Assembly: GCA_943704425.1 (NCBI GenBank) | Contig: CALSCP010001570.1 | Coordinates: 32,266-58,247, forward strand | DNA: 25,982 nt | Reading direction: 5' to 3' | DNA from: Ministeria vibrans ATCC 50519 | Taxonomy: Eukaryota; Opisthokonta; Filasterea | In this document: one piece after another, positions 1 through 10,695 of the stretch | Layout of the letters: each line of letters starts with the position of its first letter | How positions within the stretch are numbered: the first letter of the stretch is position 1 | Program-made: the position numbers and the translations under genes | The notes under the pieces: model-generated | Database searches by the model: none | Seen by the model: only the letters and a program-made list of their open reading frames with translations | What the model was told of the DNA's origin: nothing

Positions 1-3000
1 GCAGCAGCAGCAGCCACCACAGGCGCACCAGCGACCCACTCCTTGCCGGCAACCTTCTTGTACGCCTCCTTCAGCTCCTTGAGCTTTGCAACCTCGGCCA
101 TCACTGCGTCCTTCTCTGCCTTGGCCTTCTTCATGTCGCGAATCTTGTCGCCCTGAGCAGCAACGGCAGCACTTGCGGCGGTCTCCTCCGCAGAGACACC
201 AGCAGCAGCAGCAGCAGCAGGAGCAGCAATGGAAGGACCAGCACCGCCAGCAGCGGCCGCCGCCGCTGCTGCCTTCTTCTTTGCCTCCTCCTCCTTCTTC
301 AGCTGTTTCTTCGAGCGGCCCTCAGTGCTGCGAGCAACCGCCGCAGCAGCAACCGTGTCCGAGGCGGTGCCCTTGCTGCTGAGCGATGCAGTCTTTTTGG
401 ACTTTCCATCGGGAACAACAATGAGGCGCAGGGGCGACACACTGTCCACAATAACAAAGTTGCGGCGGAGAATCTGGAAGATCTGCCCAACCTTGAGCTT
501 GTCAGCAATGGCGCTCTCAGCAAGCATTTCCGTCGTGAAACACGATTTGTGGTTCACGAGATCCTCAAACTTGTCGCCTTCCTCCACCTTGTGCTTGGTA
601 ATGAGAAAGTCGTACTCGAACTATGGAGAGAGGCAAAATAATGAAATATGTACTGTTGTTTTCTTGTTGTTGGTTCCATACCATGGTGCAAGGGACAAGA
701 GAAGGAAGAGAGGCGTTCGACTCGGGGACGGCGAGCCACGTGAGCTTGATGGTGTCGGAGAACTTGGTGTCGTCAGGCAGGTGGGTTGCCTCAATTGACT
801 CAATGTCACCGGCAGCATTGCGCGCAATCTTGCTCACTTGTGCGTTTCCCCAAGTGACAAGCGTGATACGCGCGCCCTCCTTGAGCAGGTTGGCGTCCTC
901 GCGCTCAATCAGCATATCCTTGGCACGCCACACCTTCACAAAAAAAAAAAGACGCAAAAAAAAGAGTGAGAAACTGACAAGAGTAACAAAAACAAATTTA
1001 CAGTCTTGGATCCGGCCTCGCTGTTCTTGGGGTGCAGAGGCACCTCGACGGTGGTAGGAGTGGCGGGACCATTTGTGAGGGTGAGTTTGACCGTGTCGGT
1101 CGAGAGGGCCGTGTAGCGGTGAGCAATGGGGTCGATGATGCGACGGTTTGCGCTCCAAATGAGATCCCACTCCATAAAGACGTTGGACTTGGACGAGCCC
1201 TGGCTGAGGATGAACTCGGTAAGGCCCTCGATGGTGAGTCCGCGACGCAAAATGCCGCGCACCGTAGGGAAGCGAGGGTCGTTCCAGCCGTCGACGAGAC
1301 CCTGGTCGACAAACCAAGTCAGCTTGCGCTTGCTCAGCAGAGTGTACTGCAAGTTGAGACGAGCATAGTCGTAGACAGTCACAGGGCGCAGTCCTGTAGT
1401 ACAACAAACGAATAGAGTGTGAGTATGAAATATTCTGATAATAATAAGAATAATAATATTAATAGAGTAAAGAGGGGGCGTACCGAGCTTCTCAATGAAC
1501 CAGTGGAACTGAGGATCACGGTCGTGGTACTCGGTGGTGCGTAGAGCGTGAGTGACACCCTCGTGGCTGTCGACGATAGGACATGCAAAATCGTATGTGG
1601 GGTACACCTTGTAGGTGAATCCAGTGCGGATGTGCTCCTCAGGCTTGCAGCGGTAGATGACGGGGTCGCGCAGGCACCCGTTGAAGCTGGCGTAGTCCAT
1701 CTTGGCGCGCAGACAGCACTTGAGACCCGTCTCGCTGCCTGCCTTCATCTCCTCCCACATCGCAAAGTTGTCCTTCTTGCTGCGGTCGCGTGACAGAGAA
1801 GGAAGTCGTTGGTCGCGCAGCTCCTGCAAATTTAAAGAGAGGAATAAGAGAGAGGGAAGAGGGGTTGGAAGAAACAAAGTGTGAGAGAGAAAGAGAGAGA
1901 GAGAGAGAAAGAGAGAATGAAAGAGAGAAAGAAAGAGAGAAAGAAAGAGAAATAGAAAGTAGAGGGAGAAAGAAACAAAGTGAAAAAGAGATTACCTTCA
2001 TTTCCTCTTGCGTCGCGTCCTCGACAAACGCCAAATCGTCCTCTATGAGCTTCTCGGCGCACTTTTGAATGAGTTCAAAGTGGTCGCTTGTATGCGAGCG
2101 TACGTCGGGTTTGAGACCGAGCAGTGCAATGTCCTCTTCGATGACCTAACGTCAAGAGAGAGAGAAGAAAAAAAAAGAGAGTAAAGGGGAATGAGAAGAA
2201 TATTTTCTTGTTTCCATTTTTTTCTTACAGCCTCAAACTCTGCATTCTCCTTGGCAGGGTTGGTGTCGTCAAAACGGAAGACGAGCTTTCCCTTCCACTT
2301 GTCGGCGTAGTGCTTGTTGAGCAGGGCAGCCTTGGCATGGCCAATGTGCAGATAGCCGCTGGCCTCGGGCGGGAATCGCACCGTCACCTCGCCCATGACT
2401 GCGCCGGGAAGGTCGACAAAGGCCGAGCCAGCGTTGCCTTTCTCGCCGCCGCTGCCAGACCCGCCCGCAGCGCTGGTGCTTAGCGTCGACTTTTTGGTTG
2501 TGCGCTTGTTGGACATTTCGCGGAACCAACGCTTGGACTGGGGCGACGACTCGAGGGCCGCGTCGGCCGCCTTTGCTGACTTGAGAACGACGAAGACGGC
2601 AAAGTCGGCAAGGGACGTGGCGGAGCCGACGACAAATCGGCGCTTCACCGTCGGATGGGGAGCGAGCGACGACTCGAGCGATTTCAGCAGCGTGCTCAGG
2701 GAAGTGGCGTCGTCTCGCAGACACGCCAGCGCCGCATCGACCCACGCGTCGATTTCCGCCGACTCAATGACGGATGAGCCGTAGAGTGGCGCGGCGCAGC
2801 GGGCAATGTAGCGCGCACAGACGGCATCACCGCAAACGGGACGAGAAAGGCCTTCGAGGCGGACCTGCTCGCCAGCCCCGCCCGTAGCAGCCACCTTGAC
2901 GCCGGCATGGGTCGCTGCCATAGCCGCCACTGCATCGCAGGGGAAGGAGAGCGGGTGAGAAACAGCGCCAACGACCCCGCTTGCCAGTGGAGCGTGGAGA

Positions 3001-3123
3001 TGAGCAATAATCGACATGCACACACAAAAAAAAAAAAAAAAAAAAAACACACACACACGCAACTTTACCCGAGAGAAACCCCTCAACGGCAGGCACAATA
3101 AGTGTCACGTTCTCTAATCCCAT
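1..3123 (-). CDS. EPRS1-like: cytosolic glutamyl-tRNA synthetase, EPRS-type with GST-like and WHEP domains (3' end cut off)
   Basis: Charges tRNA-Glu with glutamate in the cytosol. Exons (minus): 3123-3069, 2929-2229, 2145-1996, 1823-1484, 1393-1002, 933-682, 620-<1; all junction phases agree, giving about 836 residues so far. Order: GST-like N-terminal domain (about 1-180), then class I catalytic core with the HIGH-type motif [14 protein letters not shown] near residue 214 and a KMSKS-type [11 protein letters not shown] near 435, then the anticodon-binding beta-barrel domain (to about 710). Next come Lys- and Ala-rich linkers and a WHEP domain at about 785-826 ([15 protein letters not shown]...[11 protein letters not shown]). 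The eukaryotic/archaeal GluRS signature [20 protein letters not shown] is intact. An Ala run follows WHEP at the edge, so this may be a free GluRS with a C-terminal WHEP or the first half of a bifunctional Glu-Pro-tRNA synthetase. The first exon (start 3123) is the least certain; its join at 2929 is supported by phase and by a pyrimidine-rich acceptor. Confidence 0.93.
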
Positions 3124-3246
3124 CAGAAAGGTTGAAAATAAAGACTAAAGTGAAAAATTTGATTATTTTGATTTCTCATTTGATCAAGGATTCACTATTG
3201 ATTTTTGATTTTTGATTGTCGATCTGTGAAGTGGAAATTTGTTCAA
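3124..3246. promoter_or_regulatory. short divergent promoter region between GluRS and MTR3
   Basis: Only 123 bp separate the start codons of the divergent GluRS (minus) and MTR3 (plus) genes, so both 5' UTRs and core promoters must fit here or extend into introns. The stretch is AT-rich and carries many copies of TTGATT/TTTGATT between about 3157 and 3217. No clear TATA box is seen. That it is a shared promoter is inference from layout. Confidence 0.5.
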
Positions 3247-4488
<1,242 letters not shown>

Positions 4489-4736
4489 TTTTCCGTGTAT
4501 GTCAATCCCCCTCCCCCCCAACATATCACTGTTGTGTGTACTTCAAAAATGAACCATCGAGCGTAATTATTAATGTTGAAGAGTATTGTTGAAATCTGTC
4601 AAAGTTGCAATGTACAAACAAAAAAACAAGACTCGACTATGAAAGACGAGTCAAGTGTGAAGCTCTCTCTCTCTCTCTCTCTCTCTCCGGCTCTCAAAAA
4701 CACACGCATTCTCTCTCCTCTCACTCTCTATTGAAA
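4489..4736. other. intergenic region between convergent 3' ends of MTR3 and the GPS protein gene
   Basis: 248 bp holding the 3' UTRs of two converging genes. It contains a C-rich run near 4506, an A-rich stretch near 4618 and a (CT) tract at about 4664-4687. I see no canonical AATAAA for either gene, and no further coding sequence. Confidence 0.6.
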
Positions 4737-6914
4737 TTAGATGATGGACTCATAGGCGGCCGGGTTTTGGATGGGCATGGAAGGACCGGCACCGCTGCCG
4801 TGTGCAGAGCCGGTGTACGTAATGTTCTTGAGCATGACGGCCTCGGTGCCGGGCGCTGTGGTCCACACGTCCGACGACGGATTCATCACTGACATGAGCG
4901 GCTGGTTTGCATTTCGCCCAGTCTTGGGCGAGTCTGCCAGAACGGCGTTGGTGTGTGCCGCCTCCTCGGCGGCAAAGTCCTCGATGAACGAGCGTGGTCG
5001 CTTGCTCTTTCGCTTCTCCGCCGGATCCTTGTAGCCCTCGGACATGGAATCGAGCGACTCCTCGTCCCACGCTGCCAGCGGCTTGGGCTTGAGGTCCATC
5101 CGCGACATGAGTGACATCTCCAAGTTCTGGTCCTGTGACTTGTTTGGCTGGTAAGAGCCCATTCTAAAGAAGTAAAAAAGAAGAAGGAAAATCATGAGTG
5201 ACGAATGCTCAGCAAGAATATATTTTTTAAGAGTTTCGTACGAGTCTCCCTTGCGCTTGTAGGCAATAACGGCAATGAGAATAATGAAAAGAAGCGCTAC
5301 GACACCAATGATGATGCCGGCAATGGCGCCTCCGCTGAGGCCCGAGGCCTGGGGCGATGAGCCAGCATCGTTGGCGGACACGACGGCAAACGTACTGAGA
5401 TGGGTGCAGGTGCAAGTGACGGTGGTCGACGTCTGTGAGGTGAGAGTGCAACCGGCGGTACTCCAGCGCTGGGTGCTGTAGTCCCAGAAGGAACATTCGG
5501 CCTTTTTGCTGCCGGTCACGAGCGAACCGGTGACGGCAAAGGTGATAACCGAAGTCTTGCCGGCGGTTGAGTCGGTATTGATGGAGACAACGGAACTGGC
5601 GAGGGTCGCGGGGAAGGAAGGGTTCGTCCAAATGTTCGTGCTGGGCGACGAAAAGAAGCCAAAGGTCTGACACCCCGTGCCCGAAGCGATGTCTTGGGTG
5701 TATTCGATTGAGGTGCCGTCAATGGTGAACGATTGCTGCGACGTGGTCGGCGTGGCAGATTCTCCGCGCAAGTCCAACTGGCCGTTGGTTGCTTGCTGCG
5801 AGTTGGTTTGCGTGCAAGGAGCAGTGGGCGCGGCAAAAAGTAGGAGCGAGAGACGTTCGACAATCTCGCCAAACTGGGTACCACCGGCGTTGTTGGCGTT
5901 GGCGGTGGTCGACGCAGTGAATGCTGCTGGGTCCAGCAGCTCACCAATGGTGTTGGTAAGGCTCTGCTGCAATGCTGCATTCGTAGTGAAGCCCGAGAAG
6001 TCAAGCATGTTTGTGACCTAAGTGAGACGAAAGTGCAATGCAACACACCGTGAGTACGGGGAGGGGAAAAAACAAAACTAATTAATAATAATAATTATTC
6101 GTACGCATTGCCATGCAAGGGGGATGTCGGCGGCGGTGAGGTCACCCGGCGAGGACACAAGGGTCTGGAGCTCGGCGGCGTAGGCGGCTGCGTTGGCGGC
6201 GGTAACAGTGGTGGTGCTGAGAGCAAGAAGAGCATCGTACGTGGCGGAGCCGGAGCCGGTAGGTGACGGCGTGACAAACGCCTGCGTAGTCTCGATGGCG
6301 GCGGCAGCCTGAGTGGTCTCAACGACCGCTGCAGCCTGCGTCGTGGCGACTTCCGCGCCAGCCTGAGACGTTTCGATGGCTGCCGCAGCCTGTGTGGTGT
6401 CGGCAACGGCCTGTGTGGTGACAACGGCCTGTGTGGTGACAACGGCATCAGCGGTGGTAGCAAAAATGCTTGTCGTTTCGACAGCAGCCGCAGCTTGCGT
6501 CGTCTCGGCAATGGGCGCCTGTTGCGCGGACGTCTCGACGACGGCTGCCGCGGTCGATGCGGGAACGACAAAATCGCTGGTCACAGGGTTCACAAAGTCA
6601 CTGGACGGCACGGCAAAATCGCTTGTGACCGGCTCTACGACAAAGTCGCTGGTCACCGCAATGTTGGTGACTTCGGGGGCGGCGCTCTGAGAGGCAACAA
6701 AGTCACTTGAGGGCGCGATAAAGTCGCTTGTGGGAACGGCAAAATCGCTCGTGGCCGGACCCATGGTAAACAGATCGGACTCGACACCGGCGGTACCAAC
6801 AATGTCGGAGGTGACAGGATCAAACCCACCCTGGGCAGACGCCTGGTGTGCAAACACGGCAAAAAGAGCAAAGAGCACAGCAAAAAGCCCACGCGGTCGT
6901 GAACACGCAGACAT
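4737..6914 (-). CDS. single-pass surface protein with GPS (GAIN-type) motif and TSDF/TTQA repeats
   Basis: Probable cell-surface adhesion or sensing protein. Exons (minus): 6914-6105, 6017-5242, 5163-4737; phases agree, 670 residues. The start at 6914 gives a clean signal peptide: positive SACSRPR, a hydrophobic core and an ASA-Q cleavage site near 28. An upstream in-frame ATG at 6965 would weaken it. Residues about 30-130 carry repeated (T/S)SDF(V/A)xP units; about 130-230 are TTQAAAA-type Ala/Thr repeats, probably an O-glycosylated stalk. Residues 445-482 form a GPS motif: C-F-W...W...GC......C-C-HLSTFAVV, with self-cleavage expected between L477 and S478 as in GAIN domains. One membrane helix (about 500-523, GIIIGVVALLFIILIAVIAY) is followed by KRKG and a Ser/Thr-rich tail of about 147 residues. 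No seven-helix bundle follows, so it is not an adhesion GPCR. The ligand is unknown. Confidence 0.85.
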
Positions 6915-7598
6915 GCCTGAGAGCCCTTGTCTCCGGGCGGTTCTCTGAGTTGGTGCAGCGTGCATGTTGAGAGCTGATGCGCGCAAGGAGTTGGTTATTT
7001 TCTCGCGGAGTATGACGGGCGGCTGCGACGAAAGAATGCCGTGCAGCAGAGCAAAAAAAAAACGTTTTAAAAAAAAAAACGAGAAAAAAGTGGGGGATAT
7101 GCAATGCGACGGGTACGAGTCCGTGTCACAGAAGAGTATATCCCAACTTCAAGCACAAAACGACAGCGACGAGGGCTGAGAGGCGACGCGAAAGAAGAAG
7201 TCTGAAGTTTTTAATTTTTTCACTTTTCAGATTTCAGATTCTGATCCTATTTTCTAAAAAAAAAAGATCAACCCGAATACGGTTAAATTAGAAGCGACTC
7301 TGGATTCGCCCTCCTGCAGATGATCTTCGTCAATACCAAAGAGCGTGGGGTGGCAATTGGATCGCATATAAGTAGTAAATGGGGTTTTTCCCCAATGGAC
7401 TTTTTTTTTTTTTTTTTGCACGCTCTGCATTGTGATATGATAAAGGAGATAAACATATTTTATTTATTCTCGAGTGTAAACAAAAAACGAGACTCTTCTG
7501 ACCCGCCAGGATCTTGCTTGCTACTACGCCATCACTATCAACCCAACGATTGGTGGCATCCTTGAAGTCCACAGCTCTCTTGCACACCGAGTTTTTCC

Positions 7599-7599
<1 letters not shown>

Positions 7600-7638
<39 letters not shown>
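7600..7638. repeat. 39-nt poly(T) tract
   Basis: Uninterrupted T run on the plus strand (A39 on minus). It could be simple slippage or the poly(A) tail of a minus-oriented retroposed sequence. I see no recognisable retroelement body beside it and no obvious target-site duplication. Confidence 0.95.
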
Positions 7639-7640
<2 letters not shown>

Positions 7641-7937
7641 GGCATAGCCTTTTCTTTTGCAGAAGAATTTCAGGAGACAGACAAAGGACGTAGGGTAGGG
7701 AGTTGGAATGACGGTTGTATTTGTACTGGTATACACTATACAGTGCTTTCCGTGTACTCTCGAGGCGTCGTTGGTTCAGAAGGACTCATTGGCGGTTACA
7801 TATTGCTTATATATGCGACTGAGTATTGAGTCTAGTGTGGCACACGATTGGAACGGATTGATCATTGGCGAGTGGTATATAAAATATTTGCCCAAGTAGC
7901 TCATGCAGTCTCTACAGTCTACTGCTGCTAATGCAGT

Positions 7938-7957
7938 CTGCAGTCTGCAGACTGCAG
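7938..7957. repeat. 20-bp perfect palindrome inside CAGTCT repeats
   Basis: Centred on CTGCAG at 7945-7950 and symmetrical out to 7938 and 7957. Copies of CAGTCT flank it to the left (7906 onward) and CTGCTG units follow. It lies in the gene-poor gap, about 60 bp downstream of a TATA-like box. Confidence 0.9.
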
Positions 7958-8227
7958 TGAGCACTGCTGCTGCTACTGTCGCTGGTGGTGAGAACTTTCT
8001 TTACCTTCCTTGAAGGATTTCTCCCTTTGTTGCGTTCTGACTATTTTTCGCGTGAGGACCAAAATTATATAAACCTTATTATAACGAATTGTATTCTTCT
8101 TCTTCTTCAAATTGTTCTTATTCATGAGATCGACTTCGATGTACGAACGTTGAAAACAAAATGATATTTCACAGGATATATTTTCATTTTGAGACTCGCT
8201 CTCAATACCTTCTAGTCCTCTTCACAC

Positions 8228-8348
<121 letters not shown>

Positions 8349-8385
8349 GATGCCCGCACACATACTCACGTCAATATGTATAAAC

Positions 8386-10428
8386 TCAAGTACGGTCGGC
8401 GCGCCTGCGTCGACGGTCGGTAGAAACTGCGGCGAGAAAAGGGGCGGGGAAGATTTTAGCGGCGGTAGAGCGAAGGTCGGGAGCATGGAGCAAGCAGATG
8501 GCAAGAATGTGAATCTTGTGATTGTTGTCGCCGTGAGCTGCGTTCAAGGCTTCAAGGCCGTGGCGACGGGCAAAGTCGGCAACGTTTGCAGCGGAGATGA
8601 GCAGGGTGGAAAGGAGATCGCGAGTGTGGTAGAGCACAGGCTGGTTGGCAGGCTCGTCGGTTGTGGCGAGGTCCTCGAGCACCTTGATGGTCATGGCGAT
8701 GGCGCACGCCTTGACAGCAACGGCCACAAGCTGCTTGTGGACGTAGCAGAAAGCATGGAGAGCAGCGAGAGCACGACAGCGCGACGTGGGCTCTGAGTGG
8801 GAGGAGATGAAATCGACAAGGCACGGGAATGTATCGCACTGGAGCACTTGGTCGGCCACGACGGGCACTGGGTGGCGTCCCAGGGCGTAGAGTAGCCCCA
8901 GAGCAAATTCGTGCGCTTCGGACGCTTGCTCGTCGCGGATCATGGCCGTTGCGAGCTCAAGAGTGCCCAGATCGGCAACGGCGCGCGCAGTCTCTATGCT
9001 GCTGACAGTGAGGGTCCAGAGTGCGCCTGCAGAACATCGTTTCGAAGTCATTGAGCCGCTAGAAAGCATATGGGCAAGACGAGGCAAAGCGCCGGCGGCA
9101 ACAATGTCGGCACAGAGTGCGGTGATACACGCAAGGTTCCAGAGAACGCCGACCGCGCGATCCGCGGACGGCAGGTAGGGCGGCTCGATGAGACTAGTGA
9201 GGGTCGGGACGGCGCCTGCCTGGTGAATGACCAATGCGATTTCTTGGTCAAACGACATGTTGGCCAGAGCGGAGGCAGCGTGCTCGCGGCCGAGTTCGCT
9301 GCCGCGTTGGAGGAGGTCGATAAAGAGAGGAACGGACCCCTGCCGCACAATCTGGCGCTGGTTGTCGGGCGACTTGAACGCCAGGTTGCGCAAACAGCCG
9401 GCTGCCTTTTCGCAGCACTGCATGTGGTCGCTACGCAACAGCTGCACAATGTCGGGGATACCACCAAGCTGTCCGATGCGGTCGCGAGCCGTATCACCGA
9501 GCGCCATGTTCCAGAGTGCACCAGTCGTGATGATTTGCGTCGTGTAGTTGGTCGGTGCTGCGTTGCGCAGCACCTGCAGCAGCACTTCCACAATGCCATG
9601 TTCAAACAGACGATCGCGCAGGTCGTCTTCGAGCGCACCCGTCCACACAGTCGAGAGGACTACGTCGCGCACATACTCCAGACAGTTGAGGCGACGACAG
9701 CTTGCGTGACCGACAGGGAGTTGGGGACGCCTGTCGAGGATGGGCGACTGACTTGACTGGTGCACATTTGTCGCGTCGCGACTGTGAGCGTCGGTGTCGG
9801 TGTTGGACGAGGATGAGTGGTCGTTGAGTGCGTTTTGCAGGAGAAGCAAAAGTCTCTCGGAGGGAACGGGTTGGCCATTCTCAACGAGGACTGCAAGCTC
9901 AACGAGTCGGTGACAGCCGTCAAACCGGAGAGCGTCCGGGATGCCCTCAACGATGGCGCGACCGGCGAGCAGACGTTTGGCAAGAACACTCTACGTGTGT
10001 GTGTGTGTGTGTGTGTGTGTCAGTCGAGTCAGGCGGAGGGGTCGCAAGTTCGCAGTGCGTCGACCAATCAACTTACCACTGAATTGCGTCGTAGCAGCAA
10101 TACGAGCAGGTTTCGTTCAGTCTGTGCATGATGTGTGTTGATAAGATCCCGTAGAACCGTCGGTCGACATCCTATTGCGTGACGGTGGACAAAAAGGAAG
10201 TGGTTTCGCCATTTCAATTTGTATTGCTCGCATCCATGAGAATAACCTACCTCTCGCTACGAGACTGCGATAGACTATGATCGGAATGTAATCGTCACGA
10301 AGGCGTTTGAAACGTTGGCACACGTCAACGACTTGCTTAATGTCTGACAGTGCGCAGAAACTCAAAATGAGCGAAACAATTTCATCGGGAAGGACGTCCA
10401 TTGTGTACGGCTGCCCGAATCGGCTCAT
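8386..10428 (-). CDS. F-box and armadillo-repeat protein (Arabidillo/Aardvark-type architecture)
   Basis: Exons (minus): 10428-10251, 10171-10077, 9990-8386; phases agree, 625 residues. An F-box lies at about residues 13-50 (VLPDEIVSLILSFCALSDI...VCQRFKRL), followed by a leucine-rich linker. An armadillo array covers about 185-600, with repeated units such as TTGALWNMALGD, AAGCLRNLAF, ASALANMSFD, GVLWNLACI, GALWTLTVSS. A short Arg-rich tail ends the protein. F-box proteins bridge SKP1-cullin ligases to substrates bound by a second domain, here presumably the ARM array. The same pairing is known in plant ARABIDILLO proteins and in Dictyostelium Aardvark, relatives of beta-catenin. Importin-alpha is a weaker alternative, because there is no Arg-rich IBB domain at the N-terminus. 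Intron 2 ends in a CA tract immediately before the acceptor. The small exon 2 (32 residues) rests on phase and an excellent GTAAGT donor. Confidence 0.87.
9995..10020. repeat. (GT)13 tract at the F-box gene intron 2 acceptor
   Basis: On the transcript (minus) strand this reads (AC)13 followed by GTAG and the exon, so the dinucleotide array again sits where the polypyrimidine tract should be. The intron runs from 10076 to 9991 and has a consensus donor. Confidence 0.9.
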
Positions 10429-10695
10429 ATGGAATCGGCAGCAGCAGAATGAACAAAAAAAAAGTATAAAGATTGATCATTGAAGACAGAGTGGGTGAGT
10501 TGAAAGAACCGAACACCTATATTAATAATAATTATTTTTTTTGCAAAACTTCTTCTTCACTACTCTTTTACTCTTTTTTGTAGATTGACAAGTCTGAAAA
10601 CCTAGTTGGTTCAGACTTCCAAAAAAATAAACGCAAAATTCTACTATTAGTCTACTACTGAATGATGTAAAAAAGAAAAAAAAAACCTGATATAT
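10429..10695. other. intergenic region between F-box gene start and severin gene end
   Basis: 267 bp, AT-rich. It holds the promoter of the F-box gene and the 3' UTR of severin (both minus strand). It contains AT-rich TTATTA runs near 10520 and an inverted repeat at 10590-10618. No clear AATAAA is seen for severin. Confidence 0.6.
10590..10618. repeat. inverted repeat, 9-bp perfect arms
   Basis: Arms AAGTCTGAA (10590-10598) and TTCAGACTT (10610-10618) are perfect reverse complements separated by 11 nt, which could add two C-G pairs inside. It lies 78 bp beyond the severin stop codon, so in the transcript it could be a 3' UTR or 3'-end hairpin. Confidence 0.7.

Noticed and set aside
4631-4652. 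Inverted repeat GACTCG...CGAGTC between MTR3 and the GPS protein gene
   Set aside because: Six-bp arms with an 11-nt loop are expected by chance in a window of this size.
8386-9849. Annotation of the ARM frame alone as importin-alpha
   Set aside because: No IBB domain; upstream exons supply an F-box in phase.
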